From positions 186,001 to 250,000 of the forward strand of contig NZ_JAGGJU010000008.1 in assembly GCF_017873095.1 (NCBI RefSeq): DNA of 64,000 bases, written 5' to 3'. Made by a program: the position numbers and the translations under genes. This stretch comes from Heterorhizobium halophytocola. Lineage in GTDB: Bacteria > Pseudomonadota > Alphaproteobacteria > Rhizobiales > Rhizobiaceae. Below, piece by piece: positions 1 through 8,504 of the stretch; positions within the stretch are counted from its first letter, which is position 1; each line of letters opens with the position of its first letter. The notes below the pieces were generated by a model, which ran no database searches, was not told the origin of the DNA, and worked only from the letters and a program-made list of their open reading frames with translations.

Positions 1-753
1 TTCCGCCAGCCTCACGCCGTGGCCCTTGGCTTCCTCGACATGGGCAAGCGTCGCATCGTCATGGCTGGCCACGGTGATACCGCGTTCAGCGCAGAGTTTG
101 GCAAGCGTATTGCGGTGCAGATCGGAATAGCGGGCCGACATGGCACGGCGTCCCTCGACGAAGCGGGCGAAGGCCTCGTCCGACAGGCCGCGCTTGGTCT
201 TGTAGTAGAGGGTGTATTGCTCCATCGTCTGGAACTGCCGCTGGCCCGGGGAATGATCCATCAGCGAGGCCAGCCGCACGTGACTGTCCTTCTCGAAGTC
301 CGAGACATGATCGAGCACATTGTCGGACGCGACTTCACAGCGCAGGTGGATGAAATGCTGTGCCCGCAGCCGGTCGTCGCGCTCGGCCGCCTGGATCGCA
401 TCCGCCATGCCCCGCATCTCGCCGCGGTCGAAACCGCCGTCCTCGTCCGAGCCCATCCGCAGGCAGTCGAACACCGTGGTGATGCCGGAGGTCACCACCT
501 GGGCATCATGCGCCTGGATCGCCGAGGTCTTGTCCCAGCGCACGCCGGGCCGCGGTGAATAGTGCGATTCCAGGTGGTCTGTGTGCAGCTCGACAAGGCC
601 TGCTATCAGGTAGTCGCCACCGAAATCCTCGCCGATACCGATGGCGCCTTCCGCGATCTCGGCGATCTCGCCATCGCGGACGACAACGGATCCTTCAAGG
701 ATCCGGTCCTCCAGAACGATGCGGGCATTGGACAGGACGAGTTCAGTCGGCAT
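1..753 (-). CDS. phnM: PhnM, ribosyl-phosphonate triphosphate diphosphatase (3' part beyond window)
   Basis: The first 251 codons are present; the gene runs off the left edge. PhnM is an amidohydrolase-family enzyme that removes diphosphate from alpha-D-ribose 1-methylphosphonate 5-triphosphate in the C-P lyase pathway. The N-terminus opens with a beta-strand segment and then carries the metal-binding motif ELHTDHLESH (His57 and His60), followed by RWDKTSAIQAHDAQ and the GITTVFD strand, all typical of PhnM. The ATG follows the DUF1045 stop by 19 bases, so the gene is probably the distal part of the phn operon. This portion was translated by hand from the minus strand. phnN would be expected next but lies outside the window. 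Confidence 0.93.
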   Translation of the reverse strand, partial: MPTELVLSNARIVLEDRILEGSVVVRDGEIAEIAEGAIGIGEDFGGDYLIAGLVELHTDHLESHYSPRPGVRWDKTSAIQAHDAQVVTSGITTVFDCLRMGSDEDGGFDRGEMRGMADAIQAAERDDRLRAQHFIHLRCEVASDNVLDHVSDFEKDSHVRLASLMDHSPGQRQFQTMEQYTLYYKTKRGLSDEAFARFVEGRRAMSARYSDLHRNTLAKLCAERGITVASHDDATLAHVEEAKGHGVRLAE

Positions 754-772
754 GGGTCTTGGCTTTCAGATG

Positions 773-1462
773 TCAGGCGCCGGCAAGCGGCAGCCAGGAG
801 TGGACGGAAAAGGGTTCGCCGCGGGCCGTCTCGACGTAAAGTCCGAGACCGCCGATCTTCAGCGGCCGGCCGGTGAAGGTGGCAAAGCGGCGGTGCAGGA
901 TGTCGCCCATCGCGGGCTGTTCGGCGACCGGCACCTGGCCGGTCAGCGTCATGTGGAAACGGAAGGTGTCGAAGGCGTAGGGGTAGCCCCAGCGCATCAG
1001 GTTTTCGTGCTGCTCCGGCGTCAGCCTCTCCGGCTTGCGGCGGGCGATGTCGGCGTCGCTGAGGGGCGCCCGGAACGGCTCGAAGGTTTCGACTACCGAT
1101 GCGGCGAAATCTTGCAGCTGCGGATAGACCTCTGCCGGCACAATGGCAAAAAAGGCCCCGAGCTGGCCAATCACCGCATTCGGGATCGCGAAGCTACGGG
1201 TTGTCTTGCAGAACGCCGCGAGAGCTGCTTCGAGATCGGCCTGCGACTGTCCTTCCGCCAGAGCAAATGGCGCCTTCAGCGTGGCGTGGAAACCATAGCG
1301 ACGCGGATCGGCCGTCAGCTCGACGAGCCGCTCGGACGTCAATTCCGGCACGGGCTCGGGAGAAAAGGTCTGCCCGGTAAAGGCATTGCGGCCAAGCCAG
1401 GCGCTGGCGGCAAGGGTCAGCGGATCATCGGCGGGCGGCGTGAAATAGACTGCGTAGCGCAA
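773..1462 (-). CDS. DUF1045 phosphonate-operon protein, 2H phosphoesterase fold
   Basis: 229 aa. The protein has two H-x-T/S motifs, GFHATLKAPF (His59, Thr61) and RFHMTLTG (His170, Thr172), the signature of the 2H phosphoesterase superfamily. This family recurs in rhizobial phn operons as a putative phosphonate metabolism protein. It sits between phnE and phnM with short gaps (26 and 19 bases). No phnP, the metallo-beta-lactamase-fold cyclic phosphodiesterase, is visible in the window. A plausible inference is that this protein opens 5-phosphoribosyl 1,2-cyclic phosphate, or acts on a related cyclic phosphate. The family and fold are clear from the motifs; the substrate is inference. Confidence 0.85.
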   Translation of the reverse strand: MRYAVYFTPPADDPLTLAASAWLGRNAFTGQTFSPEPVPELTSERLVELTADPRRYGFHATLKAPFALAEGQSQADLEAALAAFCKTTRSFAIPNAVIGQLGAFFAIVPAEVYPQLQDFAASVVETFEPFRAPLSDADIARRKPERLTPEQHENLMRWGYPYAFDTFRFHMTLTGQVPVAEQPAMGDILHRRFATFTGRPLKIGGLGLYVETARGEPFSVHSWLPLAGA

Positions 1463-1488
1463 TGGAAGGTCCTAGCGGGTGGTTGTCG

Positions 1489-2991
1489 TCACGATCGTTT
1501 GCGGGTTCCCATGAGTCGGGAGCGCAGCGCATTGGAAAGCGTATCGAAGACAAATACAACAATCAGAATGAGCACCACCATATAGCCGACATTTTCCCAG
1601 TCCTGGTTGGTGCGCATGGCTTCCCAGAGTTTCAGGCCGATGCCGCCCGCACCGACGGCGCCGATGATGGTGGCCGAGCGCGTGTTCGATTCCCAGAAAT
1701 ACAGCGCCTGGCTGGCAAACACCGGCAGCACCTGCGGCAGCACGCCGAAGCGCTGGATGGAAAGCGGCGAGGCGCCGACCGACTTCACGCCCTCGCGCTG
1801 CTTGTCGTCGATGTTTTCCAGCGCCTCGGCATAGAGCTTGCCCAGCGTGCCGGTGTCGGTGAAGAAGATCGCCGCGATGCCGGCAAGCGGCCCCGGACCG
1901 AAGGCGCGGGTGAAGAACAGCGCCCAGATGAACATGTCGACCGAGCGCTGGAAGTCGAAGAAGCGCTTTGTCACCTGGTTGAGCGGCTTGTTGCGGGTAA
2001 TGTTGCGCGCCGCGATGAAGGCCAGTGGGAAGGCGATGAGCGAGGCAAGCAGCGTGCCGACAAAGGCCATCACCACGGTCTGCAGCAGCTTGCTCCAGAC
2101 ATCGAGATGCTGCCAGGACGGATTGTAGAGAAAATCGTTGATTGCCAGCGACAGGTTGCTCTGCGCCGGGTCCAGGCGATCGCCCGACCAGATCAGCCGG
2201 GCGATCTGCCCCCAGCTTTTGCCGAAAAGCCTGCTGTCGATGTCGAAGAAGAAATTCTCCCAGCCGAAATAGCGCTTGTGCACCTTGATGGCGTCGGAGC
2301 GTATCTCGGCCCAGCCGGGAAAGCCGAAGGAGACGACGACCTTCTCGCCGGGGGCCCGCTGGGTGGCCCAGTCGGGAAGCGCGCCGCTGGGGGTGACGCT
2401 GCCGTCGGCGCCGAATTTCAACTGCAGCCGCTGATCGCCATGGGTGACCATCACCTCCGGCGGAGAGACGTCGATCGCGCTCGTCCGGCTCATCTGCACC
2501 AGCGCATGGCTGACCACGGTTTCGGTGCGCGTCTCGGTCTTCTCGGCAGTCTCTGCGTCCGCGGTGCCGCGATTGACGGGGGCGACGAAGGAAAAGGAGG
2601 ATTTGGGCTGCGCAGGGGCAGCCTCTGCCGACCCGCCCGTCTCGATCGTCCGGGTCACGGTCTTCGTCTCGGTGACCAGCCAGTCGGGGTCCGGGTTGGG
2701 ACCGATCGGGTCGTAGCGTCCCCATTTCACCTGCATGGTGCCGTCGGCGGCGATGTCGATGTCCGGCCGTTCCTCGTAGGACACCCAGTCGGCGAGATAG
2801 ATGCTGGCAATGCCCCAGTTGGATGTTGAAAGCACATGCCCGATGGCGAAGAACCACCAGCAGAACAGAAAGTAGAGCGCGATCGTGACAGCCGCGATCG
2901 GGATCCGGTAGACCGACCAGAAGCGCGGCTTCATCAGGTCAGGATGGCGCGCCTCGATGGCGGACAGTTCGGCCATGGTCAGTGTGGTCAT
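1489..2991 (-). CDS. phnE: PhnE, phosphonate ABC transporter permease (second copy, long form)
   Basis: 500 aa inner-membrane permease of the Phn importer. One transmembrane segment lies near residues 31-55. It is followed by a periplasm-sized soluble insert (about 55-290), and then the canonical permease domain with further transmembrane helices. The EAA-type loop reads GAVGAGGIGLKLWEA. The C-terminal half is typical of rhizobial PhnE2 proteins. The insert carries a Thr/Glu/Ala-rich stretch (about residues 100-160) that makes it longer than I expect for the family. The gene starts 12 bases after the phnE1 stop. A second Met at residue 6 is an alternative start. Confidence 0.9.
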   Translation of the reverse strand: MTTLTMAELSAIEARHPDLMKPRFWSVYRIPIAAVTIALYFLFCWWFFAIGHVLSTSNWGIASIYLADWVSYEERPDIDIAADGTMQVKWGRYDPIGPNPDPDWLVTETKTVTRTIETGGSAEAAPAQPKSSFSFVAPVNRGTADAETAEKTETRTETVVSHALVQMSRTSAIDVSPPEVMVTHGDQRLQLKFGADGSVTPSGALPDWATQRAPGEKVVVSFGFPGWAEIRSDAIKVHKRYFGWENFFFDIDSRLFGKSWGQIARLIWSGDRLDPAQSNLSLAINDFLYNPSWQHLDVWSKLLQTVVMAFVGTLLASLIAFPLAFIAARNITRNKPLNQVTKRFFDFQRSVDMFIWALFFTRAFGPGPLAGIAAIFFTDTGTLGKLYAEALENIDDKQREGVKSVGASPLSIQRFGVLPQVLPVFASQALYFWESNTRSATIIGAVGAGGIGLKLWEAMRTNQDWENVGYMVVLILIVVFVFDTLSNALRSRLMGTRKRS

Positions 2992-3003
2992 GTCCGTGAT
3001 CTC

Positions 3004-3969
3004 CTATGCCACCGCCTGGAAGGCCTGGTCGCCGACCAGCTTGCGCCTGAGGAAGGCCGACAGATTGTCGACGGCAATGATGGTGATGAACAGCAGCAGC
3101 ACGATCGCCAGCGTCTTTGCCTCGTGTCCGCGGCTGATCGACAGCCGCAACTGCTCGCCGATGCCGCCGCCGCCGACGGCGCCGATAATGGTCGAGGCGC
3201 GTACGTTGATTTCCAGGCGCAGCAGGAAATAGCTGACGAAATTCGGCATGACCTGCGGCACCATGCCGAACCAGACCCGCTCGATCCAGCTGGCACCGAC
3301 GGCGCGCAAACCCTCGTCCGCCTTCATGTCGGCATTCTCGATCACTTCGAAATAGAGCTTGCCGAGCGCGCCGATGGTATGGATCGAAACCGCGATCATC
3401 GCCGGGATCGGCCCGAGCGACAGGATGGCGAGGAAGAAGCCGGCCAGCACGATTTCGGGAAAGGCGCGCAGCACTTCCATCACCCGGCGCGCGGCGCCGC
3501 GTACCCAGGGATTGGGCATCATGTTGCGGGCGGCAAAGAACGACAGGACGCCGCCGAACAGAAAGCCGATAATTGTTGCCGCCAGCGCGATGTTCAGCGT
3601 TTCGGCCATCTTGTAGAAATATTCGGGGATATAGAGGCTCTGCGTGATGTAGTAGCGCCCCTCCGGATAGTCGTATTTCAGGCTGCCGTCGTAATAGGGC
3701 GAGGCGCGGTCGAACATCGCCCGCCAGACTTCCAGCGTATCCCTGGGAACGAGGTCGCCGATAAAGTCGAAGACATGCGGCAGCCGGTCGAAGAACTTGC
3801 CCGAATTGCTCGCATTGGCAAACCAGAGTGATCCGCCGAGCGCAAACGCGAGGAAGAGGATGGCGACGGCCGTGTAAAGCCGCCGGCTGCGCGCCAGTTC
3901 CTGCCAATGGCGCTCGATCAGGGCACCGCCTTCTCCAAGTTCAGGGGTCTGGATGGTCAGGGAAGACAT
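3004..3969 (-). CDS. phnE: PhnE, phosphonate ABC transporter permease (first copy)
   Basis: 321 aa inner-membrane permease. It has an N-terminal transmembrane helix near residues 33-52, a short periplasmic region, and a permease domain with the coupling loop IIGAVGGGGIGEQL. It pairs with the long PhnE encoded just downstream to form a heterodimeric channel served by PhnC ATPase and PhnD binding protein. Two phnE genes in tandem is the usual arrangement in rhizobia. The gene is 108 bases downstream of phnD, in the same direction. Confidence 0.92.
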   Translation of the reverse strand: MSSLTIQTPELGEGGALIERHWQELARSRRLYTAVAILFLAFALGGSLWFANASNSGKFFDRLPHVFDFIGDLVPRDTLEVWRAMFDRASPYYDGSLKYDYPEGRYYITQSLYIPEYFYKMAETLNIALAATIIGFLFGGVLSFFAARNMMPNPWVRGAARRVMEVLRAFPEIVLAGFFLAILSLGPIPAMIAVSIHTIGALGKLYFEVIENADMKADEGLRAVGASWIERVWFGMVPQVMPNFVSYFLLRLEINVRASTIIGAVGGGGIGEQLRLSISRGHEAKTLAIVLLLFITIIAVDNLSAFLRRKLVGDQAFQAVA

Positions 3970-4077
3970 GGAAACGGCTACCTCTCGGCGAGGGATGCGG
4001 GTGTCGCACGAAAATCAAATCGGCGCCGCCGGGAGCGTCTCCGTCCCGGCGGCGTGTTTGTTCGGGTGGCTGGCGTA

Positions 4078-4986
4078 TCAGCCGCCGATGGTCGCCTTGC
4101 GGGCGTCGATGATCGGCTTGTAGAAGTCGACATTGACCTCGGCATAGCCTGTGTAGTCACCACCTTCGACAGCGGCGAAGCAGGCCGCGTCGGTCTTCGG
4201 AAGGGCCGTGAAGAAGTCCTTGATCCTGGTCTTCATGTCGGCGTCCATCGAGGAGCGAACGACGATCGGGCCGTTCGGGATCAGCGGCGACTGCCACAGC
4301 TCGACCAGGTCGTCCATGTTGAGTTCGCCCTTGTCGACCATCTTGCGCAGATTGCCGGAAGTGTAGCCGTCCTTGAACTCGCCGACGCCCGATGCCCAGG
4401 TCGTGCCGGCGTCGAAGGTGCCCTTCAGCACTTCGAGAACCAGGTTTTCATGACCGCCGCCGAAGCCGGTCGAGGCGACGAATTCCTTGATCGGTACGCC
4501 GCCGAGGGCTTCCGGCAGGGTAACCGTCGGGATCAGGTAGCCGGAGGTGGAGTCCGGATCGGCAAAACCGAGCTTCTTGCCCTTGATGTCGGTGACCTTG
4601 GTCATGCCCGAATCCTTGCGGGCAACCATGACCGAGTGATAGCCCATCGAGCCGTCGGTCTGGACGGTCGTCAGGATCGGTTCGACGGCCTTCGGGTCGG
4701 ACAGATAGGCCTTGGCATAGCCGGACGCGCCGAGTTCGGCGAAATCGAGCGTGCCGCCGAGCAGGCCCTGGATCACGCCGTCATAATCGGCGGCCGGGAA
4801 CAGCGAGACCTTCTCGAAGCCGAATTCCTTCTTCAGGTCGTCCTGAAGGCACTGGTAGTTGCGCAGGCGGTCGGCTTCGTTTTCGCCGCCGAGGATGCCG
4901 ACGCGAAATTCCTTCAGGTCTTCGGCAGCAGCAACGCCGGCGAGCGACATGAGCGCGACGGTGGCAAGCAGGGTCTTCTTCAACAT
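4078..4986 (-). CDS. phnD: PhnD, phosphonate-binding periplasmic protein
   Basis: 302 aa. A Sec signal peptide (MLKKTLLATVALMSLAGVAAA) precedes a mature protein starting EDLKEFRVGILGG. The FRVGILGGENEADR start, the ELGASGYAKAY segment and the GYHSVMVARKDSG segment fit the PhnD/PBP family. It captures phosphonates in the periplasm and delivers them to the two PhnE permeases. The open frame continues far upstream through phnC, but the ATG at 4986 is chosen because it begins the signal peptide and has a GGAG Shine-Dalgarno about 10 bases before it. Confidence 0.94.
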   Translation of the reverse strand: MLKKTLLATVALMSLAGVAAAEDLKEFRVGILGGENEADRLRNYQCLQDDLKKEFGFEKVSLFPAADYDGVIQGLLGGTLDFAELGASGYAKAYLSDPKAVEPILTTVQTDGSMGYHSVMVARKDSGMTKVTDIKGKKLGFADPDSTSGYLIPTVTLPEALGGVPIKEFVASTGFGGGHENLVLEVLKGTFDAGTTWASGVGEFKDGYTSGNLRKMVDKGELNMDDLVELWQSPLIPNGPIVVRSSMDADMKTRIKDFFTALPKTDAACFAAVEGGDYTGYAEVNVDFYKPIIDARKATIGG

Positions 4987-5084
4987 GAGCTCATCTCCAG
5001 TTCGTCCGGCTGACCGCCGGCGGATGACATTGGGAAAGGCGCCCTTGACGCGGGCATACGATCTTGCGGGGCTGAAGGCGTCGC

Positions 5085-5921
5085 TCAGACGGCCAGCGCC
5101 TCGGCGGATTTCATGGCGGCCGGGCGTTTGACCGGCTTGTTGATGGCGGTCGAGGTCATGCTTTCGTCGATCTCGTTGCCGGAATTGTCGGCGCCGTAGA
5201 TCAGCCGAACGGCCTCGCTGGTTAGCTGTTCGGGTGGACCGTCGAACACGACCCGGCCGCCCGCCATGCCGATGATGCGCTGGCAATAGCTGCGGGCGGT
5301 GTCGAGCGTGTGCAGATTGGTGACGACGGTAATGCCTTCGCGCGCGTTGATGTCGCGCAGCGCATCCATCACGATCTTGGCGTTCAACGGGTCGAGCGAG
5401 GCGATCGGCTCGTCGGCCAGCACCATTTTCGGCTCCTGCATCAGCGCCCTGGCAATTGCCACACGCTGCTGCTGGCCGCCCGACAGCGTGCCGGCCGGCT
5501 GCAGTGCCGTCTGCTCGATGCCGAGACGCTCGAGCGCGGCGATCGCCATGATCCGCTCTTCGCGGGAGAAGATGTTGAGCACGCTCAGCGTCGTCGAACG
5601 GTGGTTCAGCCGGCCGAGCAGCACATTGGTCAGCACATCGAGGCGCGGCACGAGGTTGAACTGCTGGAAGATCATCGCGCAGTCGCGCTGCCAGTTGCGC
5701 AGGGCCTGACCCTTCAGCGACGACACCTCCAGATCGCCGAAGCGGATCGATCCGGAGGACGGGTCCGCCAGCCGGTTGATCATCCGCAGCAGCGTCGACT
5801 TGCCCGCCCCGGAACGACCGATCACCCCGACCATCTGTCCCTGCGGGATGACGGCGCAGACATTGTCCACGGCCGTTTTCGGGCCAAAGCGTCGGGTCAC
5901 GTTTTTCAGTTCGAAATGCAT
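5085..5921 (-). CDS. phnC: PhnC, phosphonate ABC transporter ATP-binding protein
   Basis: 278 aa cytoplasmic ATPase. Walker [10 protein letters not shown] (35-43), Q-loop QQFNLVPR, signature LSGGQQQR (146-153) and Walker B MVLADE (166-171) are all intact. It drives the PhnD/PhnE/PhnE importer. A C-terminal extension of about 30 residues beyond the ATPase core (from about residue 250) is rich in Ser, Ala and Lys. A 117-base gap before it, with a candidate Pho box, suggests the importer genes may have their own promoter as well as read-through from phnG. Confidence 0.94.
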   Translation of the reverse strand: MHFELKNVTRRFGPKTAVDNVCAVIPQGQMVGVIGRSGAGKSTLLRMINRLADPSSGSIRFGDLEVSSLKGQALRNWQRDCAMIFQQFNLVPRLDVLTNVLLGRLNHRSTTLSVLNIFSREERIMAIAALERLGIEQTALQPAGTLSGGQQQRVAIARALMQEPKMVLADEPIASLDPLNAKIVMDALRDINAREGITVVTNLHTLDTARSYCQRIIGMAGGRVVFDGPPEQLTSEAVRLIYGADNSGNEIDESMTSTAINKPVKRPAAMKSAEALAV

Positions 5922-5972
5922 GCGCGCGTCTCATTCGCGGTGAAAATATACCCCCCGGATTATCGGGGCTGA

Positions 5973-5990
5973 ATGAAGTGCGCGTGTCAG
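5973..5990 (-). promoter_or_regulatory. candidate Pho box upstream of phnC
   Basis: On the minus strand the site reads CTGACACGCGCACTTCAT: two 7-base units (CTGACAC, then ACTTCAT) spaced 11 bases start to start, as in PhoB sites (consensus CTGTCAT N4 CTGTCAT). The first unit matches 6 of 7 (counting CTGTCAC as consensus), the second only 4 of 7. It lies about 50 bases upstream of the phnC ATG. A short CCCCG/CGGGG stem (5954-5969) lies between the site and phnC. It is a weak match compared with the site upstream of phnG. Confidence 0.35.
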
Positions 5991-6038
5991 TTCCATGAAC
6001 GAATTGTGAAATTGCCGAGGCCTTGCGGGCCAGGGCCC

Positions 6039-6659
6039 TCAGCTATATTTCGCGATGAAGCGCTGGGCGGAAAGATGACGGAAATCTGACAAGGCGGCAT
6101 GCAGTCTTTCATGCTGCCAGTCCCACCAGCAAAGGGCGTCCATCGCAGCTCCGAGTTCGGCCGAAAACCGCTCCCGGATCAGCTTGGCCGGCACCCCGCC
6201 GACGATCGTGTAGGGGGCGACATCCCGGGTCACGACGGCGCCCGTTCCGATCACCGCGCCATTGCCGACGGTGATCCCGGGCAGGATCGTCGCGCCATGG
6301 CCGATCCAGGTATCGTGGCCGATTATGACGGGCGCGGCACGCCGGGCTTCGAAGAAGTCGGTCTCGTCCTCCTCGACGCCCGGCCAATAGTCGCCGGCCC
6401 GGTAGGTGAAGTGGTGCAGCGTCGCCCGCTCGACCGGATGGTTGGTCGCATTGGAGCGCACGAAGGAGGCGATGTTGGAGAATTTGCCGATCACGGTATT
6501 CCATAGATGGCCGTGTTCCATGACGTAGGAATAGTCGCCGATCTCGCAGTCGCGGATGCGGCAGAACTCGGCCACCTTGGTAAAGCGACCGAGCCTGCTG
6601 TTTTCGACCGATGCGCTGTCATGGATCGCCGGCACCTCGGACAGGGGCAGGCGGCTCAT
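6039..6659 (-). CDS. phosphonate-operon hexapeptide-repeat acetyltransferase
   Basis: 206 aa. It has left-handed beta-helix hexapeptide repeats ([44 protein letters not shown]), as in the xenobiotic acetyltransferase group, and the conserved NHP near residue 72. A branch of this family is specific to phosphonate operons. It is not the GNAT-type PhnO, but may similarly acetylate aminoalkylphosphonates; that role is inference. Its start overlaps the phnL stop by 4 bases, so the two are translationally coupled. Confidence 0.85.
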   Translation of the reverse strand: MSRLPLSEVPAIHDSASVENSRLGRFTKVAEFCRIRDCEIGDYSYVMEHGHLWNTVIGKFSNIASFVRSNATNHPVERATLHHFTYRAGDYWPGVEEDETDFFEARRAAPVIIGHDTWIGHGATILPGITVGNGAVIGTGAVVTRDVAPYTIVGGVPAKLIRERFSAELGAAMDALCWWDWQHERLHAALSDFRHLSAQRFIAKYS

Positions 6660-7363
6660 GCGGCGGCCTTTCGCGGCGAGAAGGCGCTGACGTCGAGAAT
6701 ACGGTCGGCGACGATCTCGCGCACTTCCTCGTCGTGGAAGATGCCGAGCAGGGCGACACCCTCGCGCTTCTTGGCGCGGATCATGTCGACCACGACCCCG
6801 CGATTGGTGGCGTCCAGCGAGGCGGTCGGTTCGTCGAGCAGCAGGATGCGGTGATCGGTGATGAAGCCGCGGGCGATGTTGACGCGCTGCTGCTCGCCGC
6901 CGGAAAAGGTGGCCGGCGGCAGGGTCCAGAGATCGCGCGGCAGGTTCAGCATGTCGAGAAGTTCTTCGGCCCGAGCGCGGGCCTGTTCCGCGTCGACACC
7001 ACGCGCAAGCAGCGGCTCGGCAACGATGTCGAGCGTGCCCACCCGCGGCACGGTGCGCAGGAACTGGCTGACATAGCCGAGCGTCGCGCGCCGGATGTCG
7101 ATGACCAGCCGCGGATCGGCGGTCGCCAGATCGACGATGCGTCCGTCATGCTCGACCAGGATCTGGCCGGTGTCGACGCCGTAATTGCCGTAGACCATCT
7201 TCAGTATCGAGCTCTTGCCGATGCCCGAGGGACCACCGAGTACGACGCATTCACCCGAGGCGACCGAGAAGGTGACATTGGAGACGACCGGCAGAGTGAG
7301 CCCGTCGCGCAGATGCATGACGAAGCTCTTGGCGACTTCGGAAACCACGAGAGGTGTAGCCAT
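6656..7363 (-). CDS. phnL: PhnL, C-P lyase ABC-type ATPase subunit
   Basis: 235 aa. Walker [11 protein letters not shown] (43-52), signature FSGGEQQR (153-160) and Walker [13 protein letters not shown] are intact. PhnL is an ABC ATPase without a membrane partner; with PhnGHI it takes part in forming the ribosyl-triphosphonate intermediate and binds the C-P lyase core. A good AAGGAG Shine-Dalgarno precedes the ATG. The gene is 18 bases downstream of phnK and overlaps the acetyltransferase gene. Confidence 0.95.
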   Translation of the reverse strand: MATPLVVSEVAKSFVMHLRDGLTLPVVSNVTFSVASGECVVLGGPSGIGKSSILKMVYGNYGVDTGQILVEHDGRIVDLATADPRLVIDIRRATLGYVSQFLRTVPRVGTLDIVAEPLLARGVDAEQARARAEELLDMLNLPRDLWTLPPATFSGGEQQRVNIARGFITDHRILLLDEPTASLDATNRGVVVDMIRAKKREGVALLGIFHDEEVREIVADRILDVSAFSPRKAAA

Positions 7364-7381
7364 CGTTGAAAAATCTCCTTC

Positions 7382-8158
7382 TCAGACCTGCAGGATCGAC
7401 GAGACCAGCAGCTGGGTATAGGGCTGACGCGGATCGTCGAGCACCCGGTCGGTCAGTCCATGTTCGATGACATTGCCGTCCTTCATCACCATCATCCGGT
7501 GCGACAGCAGCCGGGCGACGGCGAGATCGTGGGTAACGACGATCGCCGAAAGACCGAGATCGTGCACGAGGCCGCGCACCAGATCGAGCAGGCGGGCCTG
7601 CACCGAGACATCGAGGCCGCCGGTCGGCTCGTCCATGAAGACCAGACGCGGGCCGGTCACCAGGTTGCGGGCGATCTGCAGGCGCTGGCGCATGCCGCCG
7701 GAAAAGGCGCGCGGCTGGTCGTCGATCCGGTCGGTGCTGATCTCGACACGCTCCAGCCAGTCGCTCGCCGTCTCGCGGATCTTGCCGTAATGCCGGTCGC
7801 CAACCGCCATCAGCCGCTCGCCGACATTGGCGCCGGCCGACACCGTCATGCGCAGGCCATCGGCCGGGTTCTGGTGGACAAAGCCCCAGTCGGTGCGCAT
7901 CAGCAGGCGCCGCTCGGCCTCGCCCATATGGTAGAGTTCGCGGTACTGCCCGTCGCGCATATGGTATTCGACGCTGCCGGTGGTCGGCATCAGCCGCGTG
8001 GAAATGCAGTTGAGCAGGGTGGTCTTGCCCGACCCGCTCTCGCCGACAATCGCCAGCACCTCGCCCGGCCAGAGGTCGAAGGAGACGTCGGAACAGCCGA
8101 TCCGGTTGCCGTAGAACCGCGAGAGATTGCGGACTTTCAGAAGTGGTGTTTCGGTCAT
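7382..8158 (-). CDS. phnK: PhnK, C-P lyase ABC-type ATPase subunit
   Basis: 258 aa from the ATG at 8158 (MTETPLLKVRNLSRFYG), preceded by GAGGAGA. The open frame extends 25 codons further upstream, but that part is unlike the family. Walker [10 protein letters not shown] (39-47), signature FSGGMRQR and Walker B LVFMDEPTGGLD are intact. PhnK docks on the PhnGHIJ core complex next to PhnJ. A large inverted-repeat element separates it from phnJ, an unusual gap in an otherwise tight operon. Confidence 0.95.
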   Translation of the reverse strand: MTETPLLKVRNLSRFYGNRIGCSDVSFDLWPGEVLAIVGESGSGKTTLLNCISTRLMPTTGSVEYHMRDGQYRELYHMGEAERRLLMRTDWGFVHQNPADGLRMTVSAGANVGERLMAVGDRHYGKIRETASDWLERVEISTDRIDDQPRAFSGGMRQRLQIARNLVTGPRLVFMDEPTGGLDVSVQARLLDLVRGLVHDLGLSAIVVTHDLAVARLLSHRMMVMKDGNVIEHGLTDRVLDDPRQPYTQLLVSSILQV

Positions 8159-8254
8159 CGGCCGGTCTCCTCGGAAGGGATGGTGAAGGGGAGGACGAGC
8201 TGTTGGGAGCGTTGGAAAGCGTGCCGCTGACACCGGAAGCGTTGTGCGCTGAGC

Positions 8255-8474
8255 TCACCCCCCTCTGGCCTGCCGGCCTGTTGGGTCGAGCCACGGGTCT
8301 CGACCCGTCCTTCGGACCCCACCTCAAGGGGGGAGATCACCCTACGGATCTCTCCCAAAGCCTCTCTTCTCTCACCGTCGCGGCAATCGATCTGTGGCGG
8401 TTTGGCCGGGCGATCTCGCCCAGCTGATCTCCCCCCTTGAGGGGGAGATGCCCGGCAAGGCAGAGGGGGGTAGC
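8255..8474. repeat. RIME-like intergenic mosaic repeat between phnJ and phnK
   Basis: The 346-base phnJ-phnK gap (8159-8504) holds no gene but a nested set of inverted repeats. A perfect 17-base inverted pair (CTCAAGGGGGGAGATCA at 8323-8339, its complement at 8425-8441) is flanked by outer arms CACCCCCCTCTG..TGCCGG (8256-8276) and CCGGCAAGGCAGAGGGGGGT (8452-8471). Inside, GGGTCGAG/CTCGACCC pair (8283-8306) and CTCCCCC/GGGGGAG form a tight hairpin (8429-8447). The architecture resembles the rhizobial intergenic mosaic elements (RIME). In the phn transcript it would fold into a long stem-loop. Confidence 0.75.
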
Positions 8475-8504
8475 CCGGAACGCCGGTTTGCCGATCAAAC
8501 ACCA

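Noticed and set aside
1462..5013. Long plus-strand frames (455, 331 and 368 aa) opposite phnE, phnE and phnD
   Set aside because: They mirror the high third-position GC of the real minus-strand genes and have no family motifs; the opposite strand holds clear PhnD and PhnE proteins.
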